Positions 57,988 to 64,000 of a DNA stretch of 64,000 bases are shown here, piece after piece. Where the stretch lies: the NCBI GenBank assembly GCA_031292035.1, contig JARLHX010000280.1:1-64000 (forward strand). Reading direction: 5' to 3'. The DNA is from Negativicutes bacterium (GTDB taxonomy: Bacteria > Bacillota_C > Negativicutes > Sporomusales_B > JARLHX01). Both the position numbers and the translations under genes were made by a program. Positions within the stretch are counted from its first letter, which is position 1, and each line of letters begins with the position of its first letter. The notes under the pieces were generated by a model. The model was not told where the DNA came from. It saw only the letters and a list, made by a program, of their open reading frames with translations, and searched no databases.

Positions 57988-59074
57988 CCGATTCCCTCCC
58001 TGGGATACGGACAAAACGTTGTCCGCTGTATTGGGCGACAAAGCCCTGTATTTCCAGTTGCACCAGCATGGGGACAACCACCTGGGGCGATAATCGGCTT
58101 TTTACGATAATTTCGTCCATGCCGATAGGAGTATCAAAGGATAATGTGAGCAAAACGGCAGCTTGATCACCGCTTAGCAGGGGAAGCGTCCTGACAGGTT
58201 TGACCGGTTGGGTAAAGCGAAATTCTTCCAGAATGTCGGCGGCGGTTTCCACCGGCTTGGCTCCCTGTTTTAGGAGACGATGAGTGCCCTTTGAGGCGGC
58301 GGAGAAAATACTGCCAGGAACAGCAAACACCTCTCGCCCTTCTTCCAGGGCAAAATCGGCGGTAATCAGTGAGCCGCTCTTTTCTGCAGCTTCGACCACA
58401 ACAACGCCGAGGGCTAAACCACTGATAATACGGTTGCGAATGGGGAAAAATTTTGGAAGTGGGGCTGTACCAGGAGCATACTCGGAAAGGACTAAACCTT
58501 TTTCAGCGATATCTGCCAGGAGTATGGCATTTTCCGGCGGGTAACAGATATCGACGCCACAGCCTAAGACTGCAATGGTATAGCCATCCTGCTTGAGAGT
58601 CCCTTTATGGGCGGCAGTATCGATGCCACGCGCAGCGCCGCTGACAATACCAACACCGGCGTCAGCAAGCTCGGCAGCCAGCATGCCGGCCGCATTCTGC
58701 CCATAAGCCGATGAGCGGCGGGCGCCAACAATGGCAATCAATGGCTGCAACGCAGGCAAGCGGCCTTTATAATATAGCACCGTCGGCGGGTCGCAAGTTT
58801 TCGCAAGGAGCGAAGGATATTCGCCATCCGCCAGTGAAAGGACATGGATGCCTTTTTGCGTCCAGTCCTCAGCGCATTTATGTATATCTATCTTTTCCCG
58901 CTGAGTCAGGAGATTATTACAAGTACCGTGATCAAGGCAACCGCACAAAAATAAATCGCGCCTGTGGGCCTTCCAGACCTGCTCAGCGCTTCCAAAGAAC
59001 GCGACGAGATTTTTGAGACGCGCATTGCCTAGGCCAGGAACCGTCTGCAGCGCTGCCCAAAAATACCTTTCCAT
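57980..59074 (-). CDS. dprA: DNA processing protein DprA
   Basis: A 364-residue DprA/Smf protein: N-terminal SAM-like HhH (LGNARLKNLVAFFGSA), a Rossmann core with GARRSSAYGQ, GAARGIDTAAH and ELGLxS-like LVLSEYAPG, FPIRNRIISGLALGVVVVEA, and a C-terminal winged-helix (about 300-360). It loads RecA on incoming ssDNA in transformation. It heads the dprA-topA-trmFO-xerC-hslV-hslU-codY operon. Confidence 0.95.
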   Translation of the reverse strand: MERYFWAALQTVPGLGNARLKNLVAFFGSAEQVWKAHRRDLFLCGCLDHGTCNNLLTQREKIDIHKCAEDWTQKGIHVLSLADGEYPSLLAKTCDPPTVLYYKGRLPALQPLIAIVGARRSSAYGQNAAGMLAAELADAGVGIVSGAARGIDTAAHKGTLKQDGYTIAVLGCGVDICYPPENAILLADIAEKGLVLSEYAPGTAPLPKFFPIRNRIISGLALGVVVVEAAEKSGSLITADFALEEGREVFAVPGSIFSAASKGTHRLLKQGAKPVETAADILEEFRFTQPVKPVRTLPLLSGDQAAVLLTLSFDTPIGMDEIIVKSRLSPQVVVPMLVQLEIQGFVAQYSGQRFVRIPGRESVE

Positions 59075-59104
59075 GCTCCCTCCGCCTGCACACCATTTTG
59101 ACTC

Positions 59105-59134
59105 ATTATAAACTAGTCAATAAATTCCAGTCAA
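59105..59134 (-). promoter_or_regulatory. SigA-type promoter of dprA operon
   Basis: Minus strand: -35 TTGACT (59129-59134), 18-base spacer, -10 TATAAT (59105-59110). It lies 31 bases before dprA and just after the glycosyltransferase stop. Confidence 0.68.
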
Positions 59135-59148
59135 TACTTACCGGGAAT

Positions 59149-60285
59149 TTACCTGGCTGACACCGCCGCCAAAACCGCTTGGGCGATCTCCTGAGCCGCT
59201 GTTGGTCGACCGAGCGCGGTAGCGCGCTGATGTAGCACAGACAATGTATCCGGTTGCTCAATCAGCAGTTTGGTCAACTGGGTCTGCAACTCTTGTGGGG
59301 AATGAACCGATTCTCCAGCTGCATGATCTATAAGATAGCGGGTGTTTGCTTCCTCTTGACCAGGGATGGGCCGGAATATAAGCAACGGCAAGCCGCGGCA
59401 TAGTGCCTCGGCCGCCGTCATGCCGCCAGGTTTACTGATTAATAAATTTGAAACAGCCATGAGATCATGAACATTATTGACAAAACCTAACGGCCGCAAA
59501 GTGCACCATTTCAGAGTTTTAGCCCTACTGTCCAGTTGGTGGAGCAGGGCGCGATTGTGGCCGGCAACGGCAATGATCTGCAAGGGTATGGCCAGTTCTT
59601 CGCAGACAGTAATGATATCGGCCATCGGCAGTACTCCAGCACCGCCGCCCATAATCAACAGCGTTTTTCTATCAGGGCTAAGGCCCAGTGTCGTCAGGGT
59701 TTTTGCACGGTCGGACGGCAAGGTGAATTTTTCATCTACCGGTATCCCGGTTGTGCGGCTTTTTGCCAGAGAGATGCCCTGATCGTCCAGGTAGGTCCGC
59801 ATGGCATCATCAGCCACAAAGTATGTGTCAATCTCGGGATAGACCCACAGACGATGCACAACAAAATCGGTGACAACGGCAAAGACGGGGATGGTAATCC
59901 GGGCGGTTTTACACAGATGAGCAACAAGTCCGGCCGGGGTGGCATGGGTGCAAACAATAGCGGTCGGCGAATGAAGCTGAATGTACTGAAACATTCGATC
60001 AGCCAGGAATCTGCTGATCAGTTCACGACCGGCAACCGCGAACCTGCTGGTATTGCCCCAGCCGTACATCATCCCATAGGCCCTGGGATATAAGTCCAGC
60101 AGGCGAAGATAGCTCCGTAAAATAGTTCGCCCCAAAACCGGGCTAAAAAAATCAAACACATTGGCAAAAGAAATTTCTGCCGTTGGCGACAAAGTGCGAA
60201 CAGCCGCCCCAACGGCCTGAGCCGCCCGGACGTGCCCTGAGCCGATGGGCGCGCTCAAGAACAAAATCTTGCACTGCTCAGCCAC
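59149..60285 (-). CDS. MGDG-synthase-like (UgtP-type) glycosyltransferase
   Basis: A GT28-type glycosyltransferase. The N-terminal MGDG_synth part has APIGSGHVRAAQAVGAAV and GWGNTSRFAVAGR, the C-terminal donor part has MGGGAGVLPM and KPGGMTAAEALCRGLP. Likely transfers a sugar from UDP-sugar to diacylglycerol, making membrane glycolipid or lipoteichoic anchor. GTG at 60283-60285 overlaps the folK stop (TAGTG) and follows GGAGGAG, giving 378 residues; the frame is open to 60300. Its link to the folate genes is only transcriptional as far as I can see. Confidence 0.85.
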   Translation of the reverse strand: MAEQCKILFLSAPIGSGHVRAAQAVGAAVRTLSPTAEISFANVFDFFSPVLGRTILRSYLRLLDLYPRAYGMMYGWGNTSRFAVAGRELISRFLADRMFQYIQLHSPTAIVCTHATPAGLVAHLCKTARITIPVFAVVTDFVVHRLWVYPEIDTYFVADDAMRTYLDDQGISLAKSRTTGIPVDEKFTLPSDRAKTLTTLGLSPDRKTLLIMGGGAGVLPMADIITVCEELAIPLQIIAVAGHNRALLHQLDSRAKTLKWCTLRPLGFVNNVHDLMAVSNLLISKPGGMTAAEALCRGLPLLIFRPIPGQEEANTRYLIDHAAGESVHSPQELQTQLTKLLIEQPDTLSVLHQRATALGRPTAAQEIAQAVLAAVSAR

Positions 60286-60779
60286 TATTTCTCCTCCCAA
60301 ATCAATTGTTTATACAGACGCACATCTTGCGTCTGGCAATTGCCAAGTAAATCATGAGGCGTTAAGCCATCCAACAGCGGGACAGGCGGGGCAATCTCGG
60401 CCAGTGGTGCCAGTACGAAACACCGCTCCCGCAAACGGGGGTGAGGCAGCGTCAAACTGTCTGTTTGGCAGTGGATGTCATGAAAAATGAGAATGTCAAT
60501 ATCGATCGTCCGGGGCCCCCACCGCAAGGTGCGAATCCTCCCCAACCGCTCTTCGGCGTCTAAGCACACCGCTAATAATTGCTCAGGAGTTAAAGACGAT
60601 TCAATGCTTATGACAGCGTTCAGGAAATCAGGTTGGTCTAGATAGCCCACAGGCGAAGTTTCATAGAACGAAGATGTTTTATCGATCTTTATTGCCGGAT
60701 GGGCCGCGAGGATGGTAATCGCGTCGATAATAATCTGTTCGCGCTCACCCAGATTGGAACCTAAGCCGAGAAAGATCAT
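60285..60779 (-). CDS. folK: HPPK, 6-hydroxymethyl-7,8-dihydropterin pyrophosphokinase
   Basis: A 164-residue enzyme of folate synthesis: FLGLGSNLGEREQ, GYLDQPDFLNAV and RWGPRTIDIDILIF. Its ATG overlaps the folB stop by 4 bases, so the folP-folB-folK genes are translated together. Confidence 0.96.
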   Translation of the reverse strand: MIFLGLGSNLGEREQIIIDAITILAAHPAIKIDKTSSFYETSPVGYLDQPDFLNAVISIESSLTPEQLLAVCLDAEERLGRIRTLRWGPRTIDIDILIFHDIHCQTDSLTLPHPRLRERCFVLAPLAEIAPPVPLLDGLTPHDLLGNCQTQDVRLYKQLIWEEK

Positions 60780-61138
60780 CCCTGCAGGCTTCTCGTTGTT
60801 TCTATCTGGACAAAGTCAACCTGACCAGGTAGCGGTACACCTGGTTTACGAACGCTGACAGTGACCCGCAGGACCGGCTCCTTAAGCAGAGTCGCGGCGA
60901 TATGGCCTGCCAGTGCTTCCATCAGTTTGAAACGTTGGGTCTCAAAGATGGATTTGATCTGGTTGTAAACTCCGACATAGTCGATGGTGTCGCGCCAGTC
61001 GTCAGAGATGGCCGCTTTACCAAAGTTCAACTCAAGCTCGACATCGACGTAAAAGCGCTGCCCCTGCTCCCTTTCATACTCATAAACACCGTGATACCCA
61101 TAGAACATCATATTCTGCAACAGGATTTTGTCATTCAT
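60776..61138 (-). CDS. folB: Dihydroneopterin aldolase
   Basis: A 120-residue enzyme: FYGYHGVYEYEREQGQRFYV, LDYxxVY-like TIDYVGVYNQIK, LMEALAGHIA and VRKPGVPLPG. It cleaves dihydroneopterin. It overlaps folP by 8 bases and folK by 4. Confidence 0.95.
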   Translation of the reverse strand: MNDKILLQNMMFYGYHGVYEYEREQGQRFYVDVELELNFGKAAISDDWRDTIDYVGVYNQIKSIFETQRFKLMEALAGHIAATLLKEPVLRVTVSVRKPGVPLPGQVDFVQIETTRSLQG

Positions 61139-62339
61139 CGAATTGGCCTCCTTTTATCGCATCTGTCATCCGGCTGACGCGTACCATCGTTTTCACATCA
61201 TGCACCCGGACGATATTCGCCCCACTGATGATTCCGCAGGCAACACTGGCTGCTGTGCCTTCCTCGCGTTCCTCGGCCGGCAAACCGCCGAGGACGTCGC
61301 TAATAAACTTCTTCCGCGATGACGCTAACAAAATCGGACAACCAAGGGATTTAAGTTCTGCCAATCTCGACAAGACCTGTAAATTCTGCGCAGGTGTCTT
61401 GCCGAACCCGATTCCAGGATCAATAATCACCTTTTGCTCGTCCAATCCGGCAGTGGTAGCCAACTGAACACTGCGGCGGAGAAAGGCCGTGATATGGCCC
61501 ATGATATCGCCCGAATATTCAGCGCCGTGTTGATTATGGGTGACGATGACCGGTACAGAATAAGCGGCAGCAACTTTGGCCATATCCGGGTCATGCTGCA
61601 GGCCCCAGATATCGTTGATCATATGTACGCCGCATTTAACAGCCTCTTCTGCTACCGCCGCCTTGTAGGTGTCCACAGAAACCGGAACGGATGAAAAGGC
61701 CAGTATTTTTTCAAGAGCCGGCATCAGGCGTTCGAGTTCGATGTCTGCTGAAATCTTTTCAGCCCCATACGGCCGTGTGGATTCTGCGCCGATGTCGAGA
61801 ATATCAGCGCCTTCTTCAATTAGTTTTTCGGCCTGACGCAGAGCGGCGTCGAGGCGGTTATATTTACCGCCGTCGGAAAATGAATCAGGCGTGAGATTGA
61901 GGATTCCCATGACCAAAGTGCGCCCCGGCCGGATCACAAGGCGATGTTGCGGCCAGCGATATTCCCGATGAGGAAAGATAGTCGCCCCACAAAGGGCACT
62001 GTCTATGGCTGCTGCGACCTTGGGTAGCCCCCAGGGTTGCATCTTCAGTTGGGTCAGTGCCAAGCCATATTGTTTTGCTGTGGCCGAGATCAGTACATCT
62101 GTCTTCTCTATCGTGAGGTCAGCGGTACCACGGGCTACCGCCACTTCCCCGCCTTTTGCCAGAAAAGTTTGTTTCAATAAATTAGCGGCCTTCGCCGGCA
62201 CCTGTTCCAGTTTCACGACGGTGAAAAGAGCCTTTTTAGTCATGATTGCCAACCCTGCAGGATCACAACCGATTTTTTCTAGTTCAGCTCGGGAATCGGC
62301 TTCATTATGAATAGGAATTACTCTCGGATTGAAATTCAT
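61131..62339 (-). CDS. folP: Dihydropteroate synthase with N-terminal extension
   Basis: The DHPS domain starts near residue 140 with MGILNLTPDSFSDGG, followed by DIGAESTRP, VPVSVDTYKA, MINDIWG, VDPGIGFGKT and SSRKKFI. The first ~135 residues form an extra domain (VIPIHNEADSRAELEKIG...) unlike compact DHPS. Such ~400-residue forms occur in clostridia. AATAGGAGG precedes the ATG. It is first in the folP-folB-folK-glycosyltransferase operon. Confidence 0.95.
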   Translation of the reverse strand: MNFNPRVIPIHNEADSRAELEKIGCDPAGLAIMTKKALFTVVKLEQVPAKAANLLKQTFLAKGGEVAVARGTADLTIEKTDVLISATAKQYGLALTQLKMQPWGLPKVAAAIDSALCGATIFPHREYRWPQHRLVIRPGRTLVMGILNLTPDSFSDGGKYNRLDAALRQAEKLIEEGADILDIGAESTRPYGAEKISADIELERLMPALEKILAFSSVPVSVDTYKAAVAEEAVKCGVHMINDIWGLQHDPDMAKVAAAYSVPVIVTHNQHGAEYSGDIMGHITAFLRRSVQLATTAGLDEQKVIIDPGIGFGKTPAQNLQVLSRLAELKSLGCPILLASSRKKFISDVLGGLPAEEREEGTAASVACGIISGANIVRVHDVKTMVRVSRMTDAIKGGQFDE

Positions 62340-62352
62340 CGCGGCCCTCCTA

Positions 62353-62382
62353 TTGCCGTAAAATACGTTTTTATTGTATCAT
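62353..62382 (+). promoter_or_regulatory. Possible promoter for the plus-strand pncB gene
   Basis: TTGCCG (62353-62358), 18-base spacer, TATCAT (62377-62382) with a TTG-extended -10. Weak match. It overlaps the folP promoter on the other strand, so the two genes would be divergently read from shared DNA. Confidence 0.3.
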
Positions 62383-62402
62383 GGTTATATGTAAATAAAC
62401 AA
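62373..62402 (-). promoter_or_regulatory. Promoter of the folP operon
   Basis: Minus strand: -35 TTGTTT (62397-62402), 18-base spacer, -10 TACAAT (62373-62378) with extended TGA. It lies about 33 bases before folP. Confidence 0.5.
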
Positions 62403-62448
62403 TGTGATTGCCATATCTGGAAATGGCGTAGAACTTGGAGGCAATACC

Positions 62449-63498
62449 ATGAAACAACGTCTATCCCCTGATGTTTTCCGTATACCTGTGGAAGAAATCA
62501 AAAGTGGTTTCTATAGTGACAGTTACTTTTTGCGCACCCGGGAGATCCTCGATAAGGACAACCATCATCCCCGGGTGATGATGCAGGTTTTTCAGCGGCA
62601 AAACGCCGTCATTTGCGGTATTGACGAGGCGATCGCCGTTATCCAGAAATGCGCCCACAACCCTGAAGATCTAGTCATCCATGCCCTATTCGACGGCGAC
62701 GAAATCCAGCCATGGGAAACTGTTATGACAATCGAGGGCGACCTGTCCGACTTTTCTCATCTGGAAACAGTCTATCTTGGTATTCTGTCCCGTCAAACTA
62801 AAATTGCCACCAATGTACACAAAGTAGTATCGGCCGCTCAGGGAAAACCAGTGATGTTTTTCCCTTCCCGTTTCGATGTATTCGACGTCCAAGCGGGTGA
62901 CGGCTATGCTGCACATATCGGAGGCGTCGCCGGTGTTTCCACCCCTGCCAATGGCAGCTACTGGGGAGCCCCGGCCATGGGCACCATACCCCATTCGTTG
63001 ATTGCCACTTATCATGGCGACACCGTCCGGGCCACAGATGCCTTTGACAGGCATATCGATCCTGCGGTCAGCCGAGTGGCTCTGGTGGATTACGACAACG
63101 ACTGTGTCCAGACTGCCTTGGCGGTCGCCAAGTCGTTAGGTGATAAATTATGGGCCATCCGCCTCGATACCAGTGACAGCATGGTTGACGTCTCTGTCAT
63201 GCCGCACATGGGCACCTTTAAACCAACCGGCGTATGCGCCCAATTGGTGAATAACGTACGGGAAGCCCTTGATGCCGCCGGCTATCCTCATATTAAAATC
63301 ATGGTCTCCGGCGGCTTTAACGCAGAACGAATCGCTGAGTTTGAAGCTGCCAAAGTTCCAACCGATATTTATGCTGTTGGCGGCAGTCTTTTTAACGACA
63401 ATATTCATTTTACCGCTGATATTGTGTTGGTAGACGGCACACCTTGCGCAAAGGCCGGTCGTCATTACCGACCAAATCCCCGCCTAAATCGGGTCTAA
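62449..63498 (+). CDS. pncB: Nicotinate phosphoribosyltransferase-like protein
   Basis: A 349-residue NAPRTase/QPRTase-fold protein; motifs SRFDVFDVQAGDGYAAHIGG, AMGTIPHSLIATYHGDT, WAIRLDTSDS and MVSGGFNAERIAEFE match the short NAPRT branch rather than E. coli PncB. It would make NaMN from nicotinate for NAD salvage. ATG at 62449 follows TTGGAGG. It is the only complete plus-strand gene here and lies alone between a divergent promoter and a terminator. The symbol is by function. Confidence 0.82.
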   Translation: MKQRLSPDVFRIPVEEIKSGFYSDSYFLRTREILDKDNHHPRVMMQVFQRQNAVICGIDEAIAVIQKCAHNPEDLVIHALFDGDEIQPWETVMTIEGDLSDFSHLETVYLGILSRQTKIATNVHKVVSAAQGKPVMFFPSRFDVFDVQAGDGYAAHIGGVAGVSTPANGSYWGAPAMGTIPHSLIATYHGDTVRATDAFDRHIDPAVSRVALVDYDNDCVQTALAVAKSLGDKLWAIRLDTSDSMVDVSVMPHMGTFKPTGVCAQLVNNVREALDAAGYPHIKIMVSGGFNAERIAEFEAAKVPTDIYAVGGSLFNDNIHFTADIVLVDGTPCAKAGRHYRPNPRLNRV

Positions 63499-63502
63499 TA
63501 GC

Positions 63503-63530
63503 AAACCCGCCATTATGATGGCGGGTTTTT
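63503..63530 (+). terminator. Terminator after pncB-like gene
   Basis: An 11-bp stem (63503-63513 with 63518-63528, AAACCCGCCAT/ATGGCGGGTTT), 4-base loop, then T5. It begins 5 bases after the stop. The following AT-rich stretch (63531-63697) holds no gene I can support. Confidence 0.88.
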
Positions 63531-63697
63531 GTTAATTCTATGCCGTAATCCACTTATTTACACCATTTAGAATAAAGGCAATTTCAAATAATATACAATC
63601 ACAACAACTGCCATTAATCCTTCAAACGCTTATTTTTATAGCGTTCTTGACCTTTTTGACTCGAATAGTTAAAACACTTTTTCAAATCTATTATAGT

Positions 63698-63730
63698 AAA
63701 AAATGACGCCAGCAACTGGCGTCATTTTTT
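63698..63730 (-). terminator. Terminator after the amt gene
   Basis: A 12-15-bp stem (63698-63712 with 63716-63730, core ATGACGCCAG/CTGGCGTCAT) with a 3-base loop and T-runs on both sides. It lies 23 bases after the ammonium transporter stop on the minus strand and also faces the end of the pncB gene, so it can act in both directions. Confidence 0.85.
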
Positions 63731-63752
63731 TGCTAAGTGAAGGTAAATGGCC

Positions 63753-64000
63753 TCAGTCCGAGCCAGAGCTCATCGTGCTCGATGTGTGACTCAATGTTTT
63801 GAGAGGATTATACTCAAGGTCATTGTAGGCGGTCATACCATGTTCGCTGATATCTAAGCCTTCTATTTCATCTTCAAGTGAAACTCGGATCCCTACCGTC
63901 GCCTTCAGTATGCTGAAAATACCATAAGTGGTAGCAAAAGCCCATGCCGATACCGCGAGAACCCCTAATGTCTGGATACCAAGGAGCCCGAACCCGCCTC
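63753..64000 (-). CDS. amt: Ammonium transporter, C-terminal part (partial)
   Basis: Only the last 81 codons are present. The frame reads GGFGLLGIQTLGVLAVSAWA (last membrane helix) and then VGIRVSLEDEIEGLDISEHG, the conserved cytoplasmic tail of AmtB-type ammonium channels, with a Ser/Thr-rich end (TLSHTSSTMSSGSD). A PII (glnK) gene is often beside it; none is within the window. Confidence 0.93.
   Translation of the reverse strand, partial: GGFGLLGIQTLGVLAVSAWAFATTYGIFSILKATVGIRVSLEDEIEGLDISEHGMTAYNDLEYNPLKTLSHTSSTMSSGSD

Noticed and set aside
63531..63697. Small hairpin AACGCT...AGCGTT in the pncB-amt gap
   Set aside because: The 6-bp stem is too short in an AT-rich region that already has two clear terminators; no further structure or frame supports a gene.

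Overview
The window is 64 kb of core chromosome from a motile, moderate-GC Firmicute. PolC-type replicase, CodY, HslUV, a CheC/CheD/FliY chemotaxis set and the order dprA-topA-trmFO-xerC-hslV-hslU-codY-flgB...sigD-swrB-like-rpsB-tsf-pyrH-frr-uppS-cdsA-dxr-rseP-ispG-proS-polC-rimP-nusA-ylxR-ylxQ-infB are all familiar from Bacillus and Clostridia. The protein sequences and a PolC without its exonuclease domain make me favour a Negativicute (Sporomusaceae-like), but that is inference. Almost every gene lies on the minus strand, so transcription runs from high to low coordinates. I see no rRNA, tRNA, CRISPR array, insertion sequence or prophage.

Region 1 (1-7056): the 5' part of infB (cut by the window edge), then ylxQ, ylxR, nusA and rimP as one operon with its own promoter at about 3161-3189, preceded by polC. 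Region 2 (7065-17126): proS, ispG, rseP, dxr, cdsA, uppS, a small 2[4Fe-4S] ferredoxin, a 67-residue orphan, frr, pyrH, tsf and rpsB. This group covers translation, isoprenoid precursors and lipid carriers. A strong promoter lies before rpsB, and hairpins after rpsB, tsf and the ferredoxin probably tune read-through.

Region 3 (17165-50545): one 33-kb flagellar and chemotaxis operon of about 39 genes. In transcription order it runs flgB, flgC, fliE-fliJ, a lytic transglycosylase, ylxF-like, fliK, flgD, a TIGR02530-type gene, flgE, flbD, motA, fliL, fliM, fliY, cheY, fliO-fliR, flhB, flhA, flhF, flhG, a PilZ protein, cheB, cheA, cheW, cheC, cheD, a small membrane protein, sigD, a FapA/DUF342 protein and two small genes. 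It encodes the basal body, export gate, hook, switch, one stator subunit (no motB), the polar-number regulators and a Bacillus-type adaptation system. flgE is unusually long. The PilZ gene appears to start at ATT.

Region 4 (50614-59134): codY, hslU, hslV, xerC, trmFO, topA and dprA, with a promoter before dprA and a strong terminator after codY. Region 5 (59149-62402): folP, folB, folK and an MGDG-synthase-like glycosyltransferase, tightly overlapped, with a promoter before folP. Region 6 (62353-64000): a divergent plus-strand nicotinate phosphoribosyltransferase gene with its terminator, then the 3' end of a minus-strand ammonium transporter gene.

I did not find an undescribed multi-gene system. 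The best leads are the exonuclease-less PolC, the ATT start of the PilZ gene, the expanded hook protein, the missing motB, the transglycosylase with a flagellar-export-like N-terminus, and unassigned small genes placed inside conserved operons.
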